From NCBI GenBank assembly GCA_034336665.1, contig CM067592.1, positions 39,311,889 to 39,375,888 of the forward strand: a stretch of 64,000 nt of DNA, written 5' to 3'. This document shows, in pieces, positions 21,609 to 34,400 of this stretch. Under the pieces are notes generated by a model. The model did no database searches, was not told the DNA's origin, and was given only the letters and a program-made list of their open reading frames with translations. The first letter of the stretch is position 1; every line of letters begins with the position of its first letter. This DNA is from Luscinia megarhynchos (lineage: Eukaryota; Chordata; Aves; Passeriformes; Turdidae). The position numbers and the translations under genes are program-made.

Positions 21609-23133
21609 CCCCCCAAACATACTTCTTTAGAAATAAAGAAATAGATTAGTTTTGCAAGAGCTAAGGGATATCTCAAGTACGTGCATAAGGCAGGACAAGA
21701 AAATACCAATAGAAGAGAAATGAGGGTGGGGTGTAGTGGAGTGGGGTGCTGTCTGAAATAATTCTGAAAGTGGATAACACGTCAGCTACATATTGCCTTC
21801 TCTCTTTTATCATGGAAGGGGTCACAGCCTCCTGCTCTGAGGGTCTATGCTGTGCCAAGGACACCCATGTCCTGTGGGAGCCATCTGGGACCCAGCCACA
21901 GTGGACTGACAGCTGACCAGAACTATGACAGCAGTTGGGTTTGCAACTGGTGCATTTGCAGATCATTATGCTTTCCACCTTTTGAAGACATTGGAGCAGG
22001 TTATTACAGAGATAGTAAAGATGATTTTGACCTCCAGTCTTTCATTTTACTGTAAAGGAAGATTTGAACAGAAAATGACAAGAAGCTAGTCTTATTTTAA
22101 GTATAAGTCCATGTACTGGCAAGACCAAAATCAAAACAAGCCACAGAAAAATTATTTTGAGTCATCTTTATAAAAGAAGATCACCTTACCTAGCAACAAA
22201 AGTAAATTAAGCAAAAGACTGTTGGAATATAGTGACAAAAGCTGAAATCCAAAGCTTTGGCTCACAGGAGATTCAGCAGATACATTACGTAGCATCTTTC
22301 TTATTTTCTTCTGTACAGTTCTTAACACGATACATTCTTTTCACAACTTTATCCTTATTATGCATCTGTTAGAGCATTACTCTTGCATTTGTTCCTTTTT
22401 TGTCCTTTTATTCTTTTTTTTTCTTTTTTTCTCCCCACAAAACAGAGATTGCACAGTCCTGTCCCTGAAGAAATGGGAGATAATATTTTTGGTTTATTGC
22501 AGACACAAAAAGTAAAATGACTCTTTCATTCCTGATTTCCAGAGCACTGTGAACGGATACAAGAACAAAAATAACTCAAAGTAGCTCACTAGACTTTTAT
22601 CAGAGCAAAGAGACAGTGAGTTTGAAGGCTGTGATATTGATGCATTAGTTTAACAAGTCAACTCTAGCTTATTTCTCTGGTGGAGGCACATGAAGCACAT
22701 GAGAAGACAAGAAACCTTACAAATAGAAGTCAATTTATGAATGTGTTTACTTTCCTTTTCTTTATATTGCATAATATCAGCCATACTTATTAATATATAC
22801 AGAAACATATTCACAGTGTGACCATGCATTTCCTCCCAGACAGGAAAATGTTATTCAATAGAGAATCTGACAGAGGAAGTGCAAGAGTGCTGTAACTAGC
22901 TGTATGTTTTAAATAGCAAAGCATATACACATGTATGGAACATGCTTTCTCTAGGCTGAGATATACACTTTTGAAGATAAGTGAACAATTTTCTGCTTGT
23001 AGTTCAAAGTATGTATGTAATCTGCAGTATACAATTATGCTATATAGTCATTAATACCCATGCAATCTCTATTACTTTTACATGTAAGCTCTCCTAGTGT
23101 TTTCACTATCACACTTACTCACAGCAAAAACTA
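21609..23133. other. Unclassified DNA, possibly some ERV-derived
   Basis: 21609-21980 is somewhat more GC-rich than its surroundings and could be proviral interior next to the LTR, but I recognise no retroviral motif. The rest appears unique. No gene is supported. Confidence 0.4.
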
Positions 23134-23530
23134 AATCATAAAATCATAGAATGATTTGGATTGGAAGGGACCCTAGAGATCATATGACATCAACGCCTTT
23201 GCCATGGGCAGGGACACCTTTCACTAGACCAGGCTGCTCAGAGCTTCATCCAACCTGTCCTTGAACACTTCAAGGGATGGGGCATCCACAACTTCTCTGG
23301 GCAACCTGTTCCAGTGTCTCACCATGCTCACAATAAAGACCTTCTTACCAACACCTATTCTAAACCTACCCTCTTTCAATTTAAAACTATCACCCTTTTC
23401 TTGTCACTCTCTCCCAGTATAAAATGTCCCTTTTCCCTCCTTTTTATAAGCCCCCTTTATGTACTGGAAGGATGCAATGAATTCTCCCTGAAGCCTAGCC
23501 TTCTCCATTCTGAACAACTGAACATTGAAA
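23134..23530 (-). mobile_element. CR1 LINE 3' end
   Basis: A clear minus-strand CR1 tail: 'aatcatagaatgatttggattggaaggg', 'catgggcagggacacctttcactagaccaggctgctcagagc', 'ccaacctgtccttgaacac', 'ggcaacctgttccagtgtctcacca', then 'cttctccattctgaaca'. Moderately diverged and 5'-truncated, as is usual for CR1. Confidence 0.92.
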
Positions 23531-26500
23531 ATATATTCTTATGTATCCTGATTTCATATGACTGCCACTAGGTATTTTCTTTCTTATCTACTGGAAACAT
23601 CATAAAGGGAGTTTAAAACTGTGGGTAATGACTCCTTTTAGATGGCATATAGGCTAACACTGCTGTTCAAATTCATGCCAAGACTGTTGTAATGCTAATT
23701 ACAAATATTTCTTGCTAGTAAAACATCTATGATTAGAACATGGAGGCCTCCAAACCTCTTAAATGGCATGCCCCCTAAAATAAGCAGTCTTTTTTACTGC
23801 CCTGTCATGTTTGCTGGCTTTCCAATGAAGATTAAAGGGAAGATGTAACTGTCATCTGAAGAAAATCTAGCAAATTGAAGAAATCTTACAGTATACTAGT
23901 GACATTGTAACAATTAGACTTATATTAACATCACATAGATGAAAAAGTGTTACATGCACGTATATTATCTTAATGAGCTGCTGCTGTGTAGGGATGTATT
24001 TTCATCAGGCAACATGTTCAATGATCGTTATTCAATGGTCCTAGATCAAGAATAAAGACCAAGATCAAGAGTACTCTGATGCTCTTACTAAGGAACATCT
24101 AGAAAATACAAGCTATCGAAAGTGCATGGTCTCAAAGGCAGTTAAACAGGAATGTTGTCTTGGAAAAGCATCCCAGTATACTGCAGTCAGTTAATTTGAA
24201 TCCTGCCATGATTGGCAATATGGAGTTGAATACCAACTGTGTCTAAATGTTGACAATGAAAATCATAGACTTCTTTGCTTTAGAATCTGGGATGTAAGAT
24301 TAGTGCACTATTCTGTATGGCTACTGTTGTGTTAAGCATACCACTGTTTGGCAGAAAAGACCCTCCAAAACCTTGCTTTCCAGCTGAGCCTTAGAAATCA
24401 AAGGAGTTGAATGTGACTAGGCATTATTCCTGATTATAACCAATTGTAATTCTGGTTTCATTCCAGATGCAGTAGTAGTGTAGGTTGCATCATTAAGTTG
24501 GTTTCATTCACTATCTGATCACAGATTTACCAATACTTCAGGTAACCATTTCAACACTATGTCTGCTTGAGTTCAATAAGAATTTTCACTAACACAGATT
24601 TACCAGCGGTGCAGTTTTTTTGAGCAATATGCTATAGATTCTTTTATATTGCTGGTAATAAATTCACTAGACCTGCAAAATATAAATGTATAGTGCTTTA
24701 CAAAGGTGTTCTTAAAGGTATGTACTTGTACGTGGTTGGAGGTACAAATCTTATCAAGGAGTGACCCCTGCTTTGTGGAGGTGAGAAAAGTAAATCCACC
24801 AATACTTCTGTAAAGTAGTTGTATTCTCATTCTCTACCACTCAGAATTTTAGATGCCAAATTATACTTTCGAGAGAAGTGGAGATAAGACTCTAGTCCAG
24901 TATTTTGTCGCTGCCATCATAAAGTGCATGGGGAAAGCTGATTTTTATGTAAAAGAGGTACATAGAGAATAACAGATTTATAGACTCTGGGTTTTGCATA
25001 AGGACTGAATAGAACCACCACACTTTAGCATCATTCCCTCTTTTCCCTGGTTGATTGCAGAGATAAAGGTCATCCGGCCTCCACCTGATACCCTATCACC
25101 TCCTCAGGATGACATCATGCCGTGAGCCGCACACCTCACGGCATATCTCTTGGCTGTGGGACTGATTTCCCACAGCTATCTATCAAAATATCATTTTATT
25201 ATCACATTGGGGACTACCACTGCCATCCAATCTAATGACTTCCCTTTGAGGTTTTTGGTGCAAAGGCTTTAGAACCACAGGTCTGAAGTGTGCTGCAGTA
25301 GTCCAATTTTATTCAGTTTAGTTGGACGTTTTTTTATGCTGGATATTAAGGTTTACATAATAGTAATTGAAATAGCAAAAGAATGTAAAAATTATCAAAA
25401 CAAGGCAACCCACTGTGTGTATCTTATGCTTGAATACCAAATAATTGTATGCTTTGTGTCCTATTTTGGAATGAAAATGTATGCAATCCTTGTCGCCTTC
25501 TAAAAATTGTATCAATCTTCACTGATTTGTATCTTTAATATTTTTTAAAGATGCATTAGTGGTATATACAAATCAACATTCCAGACATTCATTAACTTCC
25601 ATTCAAATTTAAAATTGATTTTGAATCTCAAATGTCTATCCTAACATTCAGGTACAATGCGTATCAAGTAAAACACAGCTACCAAATTACCAGCACTACC
25701 TAATTTACTTGACACATTTTTGCATAAGACATACAGTAATGGAAAGCCTCCCTCACTTTTTTTCAGCAGGCCCTGAATAAAGAAATGCTGTTTTAATTTC
25801 AGTAAGTGTTTTCTTTCTTGTCCAATGTCTTTTCAAATGAAATAGACAACATAGGCACAGTTTTCTCAAAGATCACTTTCACAGCTCAAGAATTTTTAAG
25901 AAGACTGCATATAATTGACAATACAGTCATTGCTATTTTTACCAATATGATTCTATCCATTTCAATTATACTAGCTTAGAACTGAAGTGGCAAATTGCAC
26001 CCTCTGGAAAATACAGAACAAACTAAAAAGTGTTTCAGTGCCATTGTTATATGAAACTCTTTTCTTATTTCTGCTTCACCTACACTTAAATGACTCATAT
26101 TTTTGAGTAACCTCATCTGTCAGTGAGAGGTTGAGGACCCAAGGCAAGAGGATTCAACTATTTTTTATTTTCTTTTCTTAAAGGGACAAACAGTCATAAT
26201 AATGAGATCTGTAGCTTCATTATTGTCTCTGTTTCCCTCAAGCACCACTCAAAACCTGTATGCTACTAAGAGAGACTTATTTGAAAGATTTGGTGTTGTA
26301 TTGCTTTTTTCCCCCTCAAGGACAATTCCTGCCAAGAATTTCTAGTTAAATATTTTGGAAAGTATCAAGCCTTATGGATATTTGTACTGTGTGAATAATT
26401 GTCAGGCTATTTTATCCTTAGTTACAATTATCAATATTATCTGATCATATACAGACATAGCTAATTCTCTCATTCACAGCGTGTGCCTCCATAACTTACT

Positions 26501-27953
26501 TATCAATGATAAATATAAGCATGAAAACCTTGTATTCATCTTGAAAATGTCCTAAGGCACTCCTGGTTAAGCATACACATTTTGCATAAAAGGAATCTGA
26601 ACTATGTGTGACAATTAATTATCTGGAAACAAGAGCCATGAATAGTTCAGAAAACCTAATAATTGCTTATTTAAATTAAGTTGGGAAAAAAATGATCTAA
26701 GTTATACATGCCCATCTTGAATTACTTGAGAAATGAAATCTTGAAAAAGTAACCCATATATTGTGACATTAGAGCTACGTTTTCTTTCGTACTGATTTTC
26801 TTTTCTATTTTGTGTTAATCATCAAAATGGAAGACAAATACTTTTTCAATGTAATTGGAAAATAAATCCTAAATCATGTACCAAATATAGAATCTGGCAA
26901 ACTGCAGTAAATTTTCTCACTTACACCTTTATTTCTCGTACTTCAGAAAAGTGCAGAAAAGTCAATCGTTAGGAATTTACAAGAAAAATGGAGAAAATAA
27001 ATTACTGAGTTCTTTGAAACGTGCAGAAAAGGCTTCATTTGCTCATGTTATTTTGGTTTTTTGTAGAGTATTATGGATAGAATCTAAATAGATTGCACAA
27101 ATAGTAACAACCTTTGAATACAAGAAAAGTCTAATCACTTCTTTTCAATATTCTGGTCCACATTTTGTTTGTATGAAATAATCACACTTATAAACAATAA
27201 CATATACTTCACAGACAATTACCAGCTGCATTATGTAAGCTGTTTTTAGTCCTTAAGAAGATTAATCTATGCTTTAACAAAATGTTGGCTTTCACCTGGT
27301 CTCCCACCAGGGGAGAAGGCAGCTCAGGGTCTGATATCAGGAGACACCCACAACGCATACTGGCTGTGTCTTTATTTCAAAGATCCTATTGCTGTCTGTT
27401 TCAATTTACAAAAATATGCCTTTTATCAAGGTGAAATGAAAAATCCTCCAGTTTGCAAGTCTTGCCATAGAGGAGTTCCACTAGTAATGAGTTAACAAGG
27501 TTAAATGAAGTTTTGGCCTGCAGAGAAGCAGGCTAAAATGGTCTTTCCAAATCTGAAGGGGTGTTCTCCCAGTGCAGTGACTGAATTTCTCCAGCTGAGG
27601 CTTAGAACAAACCATGCTCTGTTCCACTGAAGGGGCTTTTGAGTGGCATGCAGTTGTGACACAAACATTGTGGTATCCTACCTGCTATTTATGGCCATGT
27701 CAGTGAATTTCTGATGATAACTGATTGCTTGGTTTTGCCACTGACAGGAAGGCACAGCAGTGACATTTTATCCAATGAACTCCAGAGCAGAAAAAAGGGA
27801 GAAATCACACCTCACTTTTTTTTTTTCCCCAGCTGTTTCCCAGGAATTTTTAATATTGCAAGAGAAGTTGCTAGATCTATTGTGTTAACTTCAATTGATG
27901 CAATATGCTAGGTAGCACTTGTTAATTTATCCTATGGAAAACAGAAAATATCA
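23531..27953. other. Unique DNA with a hairpin cluster
   Basis: No transposable element or gene is recognised. A structured, CpG-containing stretch at 25069-25177 and an exon-like 47-base segment at 24671-24717 are described separately. Confidence 0.5.
25069..25177. other. Cluster of three inverted repeats
   Basis: There are two perfect or near-perfect hairpins and one looser pair in about 110 bases. ATGCCGTGAG (25117-25126) pairs with CTCACGGCAT (25135-25144) around an 8-base loop. GCTGTGGGA (25153-25161) pairs with TCCCACAGC (25168-25176) around 6 bases. GTCATCC (near 25069) pairs with GGATGAC (near 25107). The stretch keeps CpG sites in otherwise CpG-poor, AT-rich DNA. It could be a structured RNA, a piece of an unrecognised mobile element or a protein-binding site. 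Nothing shows which. Confidence 0.5.
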
Positions 27954-28435
27954 CATCATAGAATCATAAAATGGCCTGAATTGGAAGGGACCCTAAAAAT
28001 CATCTCACTCTAACTCCACTGCCATGGGCAAGAACACCTTCCACTATACCACATTGCTCAGAGCTCCATCCAACCTGGCCTTGAACAGTCTGGGTGATGG
28101 GAATCCCCAGATTCTCTGGCCACCCTGTCCCAGTGCGTCACCACACTCATAGTTAAGATTTTTTTCTAATATCTCATCTAAACTTTCTCTAGTTCAATTT
28201 ACAGCCATTACCTCTTGTCCTGACCCTGTCCTTGTAAACAATATCTCTCCATCTTTCATGTAGGCTCCCTCAGTTACTGGAAAGCTGCAATTAGGCCACC
28301 CTAAAGCCTTTTCCATTCCAGTCTGAGCAACACCAATTCTCTTAGCCTTTTCTCATAGGAAAGCTGCTCCATCCTTCTAATCAACTTTGCCTCCCCTGGA
28401 CTCGTTCATAAAGTTCCATTCTCCACAAGGTCCAG
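27954..28435 (-). mobile_element. CR1 LINE 3' end
   Basis: Minus-strand CR1 from its tail ('catcatagaatcataaaatgg...ttggaagggacc') through 'gctcagagctccatccaacctgg', 'tgtcccagtgcgtcacca', 'agtctgagcaacaccaattc' and 'ctcataggaaagctgctcc', to about 28435. Truncated at its 5' end. Confidence 0.9.
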
Positions 28436-31400
28436 ATTATTTTTATTTCCTCATATTTCTCTGAGACTGTTATACCTGAAAGAGTTAATTTGATCTATGT
28501 AAACAGCTGAGGAAAGACCCAGGGGTTTGCAGCTTGCTACTCTTACCTTATGCTTGGCTTCCTTTTCATTCTGCCTGCCCAGTCTTGACTACTCTGAGGT
28601 GCACAGTTTTTAGATGCTCTGTACACAGACTCGAGACTGATGATTTGATACCCAGAGTTGCAATAGGTTTAACAATGTGTTGACAATCAGTGTAAAATTT
28701 GCACCTAACATTTGTGATTAAGCGCCAGGTCTAGTTTTAGATGTCACACATGAGTGCAATGCATCTAATCCATGCAGAAAAAATACAAAATTGATTACTT
28801 AAATGCAAAGCATCTGTACAAGGAAAAAGATAAAATTTGATGTTTTTCAAACATTTTATGGCCTCTATATGTGTTCTTGAAGGATGGATGTGCATTTTAA
28901 AGAGTGGAAAGGCACAAAGATTTTTAGATTGCTCTGAGCTCCTCCTATGGCTTGGCCCTGGGAATCTGAAATCTTGGACAAAATTCACTGCTTTAAAAGA
29001 AATTAGGTCCGAAGGAAAAAATTGTATGGTAAGGTAACCCATCAAATGATGAAGAGGATGAATTCTGAAAAAAACCCAAACCTTGGCTAGCAGGGATTTT
29101 CAGAATTCAAACCCCTACACTTTGGTCAAATCTGATGTTCAATCAAAAAGAATAAATAGAGTATTTGCCTTTCTGGGGTATCTATATTCTTTTAACACAT
29201 GAGGAAACTAAGAGGCAAAACCCAGTATTTTAGATCAATTTTAGTTTTGAGTGTCTCCAGTGTTGTGTATTCATATGCAATAAATTCCTCTAATAAAAAG
29301 ATGTGCCAGACGGAATACTTTAGATTACATGACAATTTTAAGGCAGAGCTGGGAGTAAATCTCTGTCAACTAAGCCAATCCTGAACTACAAACTGATCCT
29401 TCTTTTGGGAGGCTGAAAACTATATCATAATGGCACTTCTGTTTTCCTGTTCACACTCCAGTAGATATCCCTGGAGATTCCAATCTGAAATCCAGGCTAA
29501 AATGGGTGTATCTCAAGGATGAACTTTTAAAAAGTTTTTGGAGAATTAATATGTAAACATTACCAAAATAAGTCAAAAGGTATTTTAAACAACTTTCTTC
29601 CCAGAATAAGGTATACGATAAAATGTTCTTTACATGCAATTACTGGTGGACAGCTTCTGCTACCCTCCATATTACCAGCTCTTACTAATACTTGTTATCA
29701 TTGTAATACTTATAAATAATAACCATTATAAAAGTATAAATTTGTGTTAAATAATGCATGATACAAATAATTAAAATCAACCATAAAAGCACTGCATTTG
29801 ATATGATAAATTTATTCACTATTTAAATTTACTATTCCACTTTGTAAAATTTGTATTGGATTCATGCAATAAGTAAGAATTACTACCTGGTGCTTATGGC
29901 TTTAGAAACTGAGATAAAGATATTAATATATAATAGAAAAATATAAAAATATTTAAGTACATAAAATGCTTTTATATTTTACTATATACAAAATATATGC
30001 TATTTATTTTAGTATATATAAAAACATTATGTATTATACACAGTGTAAGTCAAAATAGCGCATATAGCAAAATGTTAAAGTATATAAAAATTATTTCCAT
30101 ATATAATTCTTCTATGCAATTTTTCTCACATGAAAGTTATTATCAGAGTGCATCTCCTGTCTTTCATCTTCTGAAAATACTAACTTTAAAACTTTCAATT
30201 ATTTTTTTTTTGCAGTGTTATCTGCAAAACAAGAATAAATTCCAGTTTTTCCTGAATCTCCAGCCTTTGGATTTTACTTTAAAATACATTAACTGGCAAC
30301 AGATGAGGTCATATGATCTTAATAACTAGTCTAAAAATACTAACTCATTAAAATGCTTACATTTAAAATTTAAACAATTTGAAATAATCTGACAAATCTA
30401 TACACATCAGAGAACTCAAAAATCTGACAGTACCAGCAACTCTGTCCATCCACTGATCAGGCCTAAGTTTCAGTGCAACAAGAAAAGGGCATAATGAAAA
30501 AGAAATACTTGCACTGGGTGTGGCAGGTATACAAGACAAATTTTGTAGATTTTTGGCTAAGAGTAAATAATGCTGAGAAATTTCCCCAAACTCATCTTCT
30601 GACCAGAATCTGTGAGGCAGATATGAGGGCAGAGTTTGCTCAAACTGTACTGACGGGACCTTTCAAAACTGCAGAAGTTTAAACAACTTAAATATTGGCA
30701 TCCAAGAATATACATGTTAATTGTTTTAACCACAGAGGCAAGGTCTGATGCAGGTAATAGAGGATTAGGGATTATAAATATTTACAAAGACTTTTAACAA
30801 CAGGAACATTCTGCTCCTATTGTTGAAGGAGATATAGTCACCTGCATTGACACTTTCATTTTGCCCTTACTGGGCTAATGAGTAGGTCATCTAACTGTGC
30901 AGTTCAAGATATTGATCTCACAGACACTTAAAATATCAATTTGGCTTCAGGCAGGGTTAGGAGTTCTGTAGGCATGCAGCATCTCTGTAGCGGGCACTCT
31001 GACTTAGGAATTAATTCTGTGCTAACACTTCCTCCACACAGCATTAATATTCTTGCAACATTACTTTAGTGTGCAATTACCTACATGATGTGGTATAGTC
31101 AGTATGTTTGTTTCATTTCTTGTAGCTGGTAATGAAATTTTACTCACAGAGAGGTGATATAGGAGATAAAACAAACCCAGTTCTCAGTGAAAATCTCACA
31201 CTCGTTTTAAGGCTTTATTTAATGATATAAATGAAGAACCAAACCACCAACTAACAAAGTGTGGCTATTTCTCAGGAGTTCCATTGCTTCTAGAAAATGT
31301 TCGCCACCAAAGATGTAGATGAGTGTCAGCTGTTAGACTTCCTCCTGGAAACCAGTGCAAGCAACGTGTCAAGTGAACTGCAGCACAATGTCATATGAGG

Positions 31401-34400
31401 ATCCAAGGCAGCTCTCAAGTTCATTTAGCGGTCATATCAGATTGTAATTTGGCCAGAATTCCCAGCAAAACTATTCTTAGGGATGTTCTGACAATAAATC
31501 ATTCAACTCAGGAGAACTGGAGGGATGGCATTAAGGAAAGAGCTCAAGGAAATAATGTTATCTGAATGTTTTTATTAACTTAAGTATGTATGTATGTGTG
31601 TACATTAATTTCTCCATTTCCTCCACTTTCTTATTTTATTCATCATAAAACAAGTCTTATTTTTTTCAGAAGCTGTAATTGTAATAGCCTACAGCAAAGC
31701 TACTAAATCAGTATTTTTTATTATTTTTGAGGCTTCTAAATTTTTTTTGCATATCTCAATTTTTTAATCAACACATTTACAAAAAATTTTTAAAAACTCA
31801 GGATATTTTCATTCACTCTCCTCCTAAATATGAATTAATCTATGAGTACTTTGAGAATAACATTCCAAATGCAACATTAAAAACTGACGTGATTTTAATA
31901 ACGTAAGATTTACTTCATCTGGACCCTTGGCAAAATTCTTGATGACTGATGACTGCCAATAAGAGGCATAAGACAAAGGATCATCATTATTTTACAGGCT
32001 ATTTTTAGAATATGCATGTATAAGGAAACACTGCACAAATGCATGCTTTATTGTCCCTTGTATTATGATTTAAACTACAACCAGAAACACAGGGTTGTAG
32101 AAAATAGTAGAAAAGTGAGGAGATGATGAGGATACACAGCTTGTGGAATTACCAGAGTTATTTATGAATTCAATGCAAAGAAAAGCATGATCTTTGCTTA
32201 AAGTGATCACTGGATAAAATCATGAGTTTTAAAAGACATATGGAGTTTCCTGCCCCCTAGGATAATCAGAAACTTACATCTTCCAACGGTATTTCCTTCT
32301 TTAATAATTTTATAACAAATGTAATTTCCCTAACTTCTGAGTACTCTTAACCAGTATGATGTTTGATAAAATATACTGTGGATTTTGATACCATAGGTGT
32401 AAAATAGTGACAGGCAGTCATCTGAAAATTTCTGCCCTTTTTTCAGTGACCCAGAACCTACCTCAGTGCTTTCCAGTAGTAGTTAGGCAAGAAATGCGTA
32501 GGGTTCAAACACAGGGAAAAAAATTGGAAAGAAAAATCCACCATGGTAAATTAATGTAATGTGTGAGAAGTTAAAAGTCATTTTGTAATTGTGTTAGTTC
32601 AATTTTCTTTCTTTAAATTAAGACGGGGTCTGGAAACAGAGTTGCTATGTGTTCAACTGTTCTGCTTAGAGATCTGTATTTTATTCTGCAGAAGGCACAT
32701 AGATGCTAAAGTATTGCCCTTTGTAAGAACTGAGAATAAACCAACAGAAGATTATGTTGAAAAGATCACTACTAGTATGGAACTGCTCTTAGTAACTAAG
32801 AAAGTATAGCAGGGCAAAAAGGAGAGTTGGAAAACATAATCCGAGTTGTAGGTATTACCTAAGAACTGAGTAACAAAATAATTTAAAGGAATAATCTTAC
32901 ATTTTCCAGTGAAATTACATCAAAACTACATTTCATGAGTCATGGAATCAGCTTCTAACCTGCCTTCTAACCTAACCATACTCTTCCTGTCTTTCTGCTT
33001 AGGTATCTTCTAAAGCAAAGTATTCTCTCTTAGATAGGCTTCAAGCAAAACTTCCCTCTCTACTAGCCTTGTATGTAGCAGTCCTCTTACTTGGTTATGA
33101 AACTGGCTTTTTGAAAAGGTGATTTTTATCTATGCCAATGCATTAATCTATTCAGTAGTTAGTGAGATACAGTTTTTCCTTATCAACCTGTTAAACTGCC
33201 TTTAAACCTTGTGGCAGACTAATATTTTGAGATACAGAGAAAAATATCACTCTCTCTCACACACTTTTAGAGTGATAAAATCATTAACATTCTCATTTAT
33301 GTCACAGCTTGTGCCCAGAATTTTTGCTAAGTATCACCTACTTTTGTAAGCTATGAAGAGCAATTGATCTCTTTGCATTAAAACACCAATCCAAATATTT
33401 TTCTCTCGTCATAATGCTTTTGCTCCATAATGCTTATCCCTTAGTGATAAGAAAATGGAATAAGCTCAGGATTAGGAAAAGGATTTTTTCAGAGATATCT
33501 GGTTTAATTTGATCTTACCAGGAGTTAAGTCCTTAACTATAGTAAAATCTGACTTGACTTAGATGGGGAAGTCCAGAATGGCAACAGTGGTTCTTTACCT
33601 TTGACTTCCACTTTTCTATACCTCTTGAGTGTTATCTGTTTTTAAAGGAAAGTGATTCAAACACAGTATCAGCAACACCTTTTTCCTCTTTCACAAGTGA
33701 TCCATAAGAATACTAATCAAAATAGAATACTGATCAGACAATGAAATCTGGTGGTTTCTATTCCTACTGTGTATTAAATACAGGGACATAATAATCACTC
33801 TCCTCAGAAAACTGTTCTCTTAATAGAGTCAGCAACTCTTAGCTGAGGAAAAGCTCCTACAACATTCCTCTGACAAACAAATGACTGGTTTGTTCTGATA
33901 TTTTTAAACTGCTCAGCACCAAGTTTTAATTTTATTGAAACCAGTAAGTCCTGATATGAATATGCAAGGATGTAGACATTGAATATGTTTTATTAAACTT
34001 TGTTAGCCTCTGTTTCTAACATTGCCTGCCATAGATGGGGCTCAGATTAGACTTATCAAGCATGAACTGTGCACTCAATAACTCAGACAATCCCTTTCTT
34101 TTTCTTTGTTGTTTCTTTGGTTTTTTGTTTTGTTTTGTTTTTTGGAGGTTTGTTACTGTTTTTTTTTTTTTTTTAAAGAGTCCTTTAACTTGCTCCTTTC
34201 CAGAGCAAGGGCAGTGCTCCACACATACATGAGGGAATGAATAATGAGGGCTCCTTTGTTTTTGGGGTTTTTTTCTACAATTTTGTCCTTCATCCTTTGT
34301 TTAAGGTTGCCTTGCAGGAACTATAAGAGACTAAATCTTTCCAGTTAAAAGTAACTTAATTAATTTTTTTTTTTAGTAATGAAAACATATTTCATTCTTT

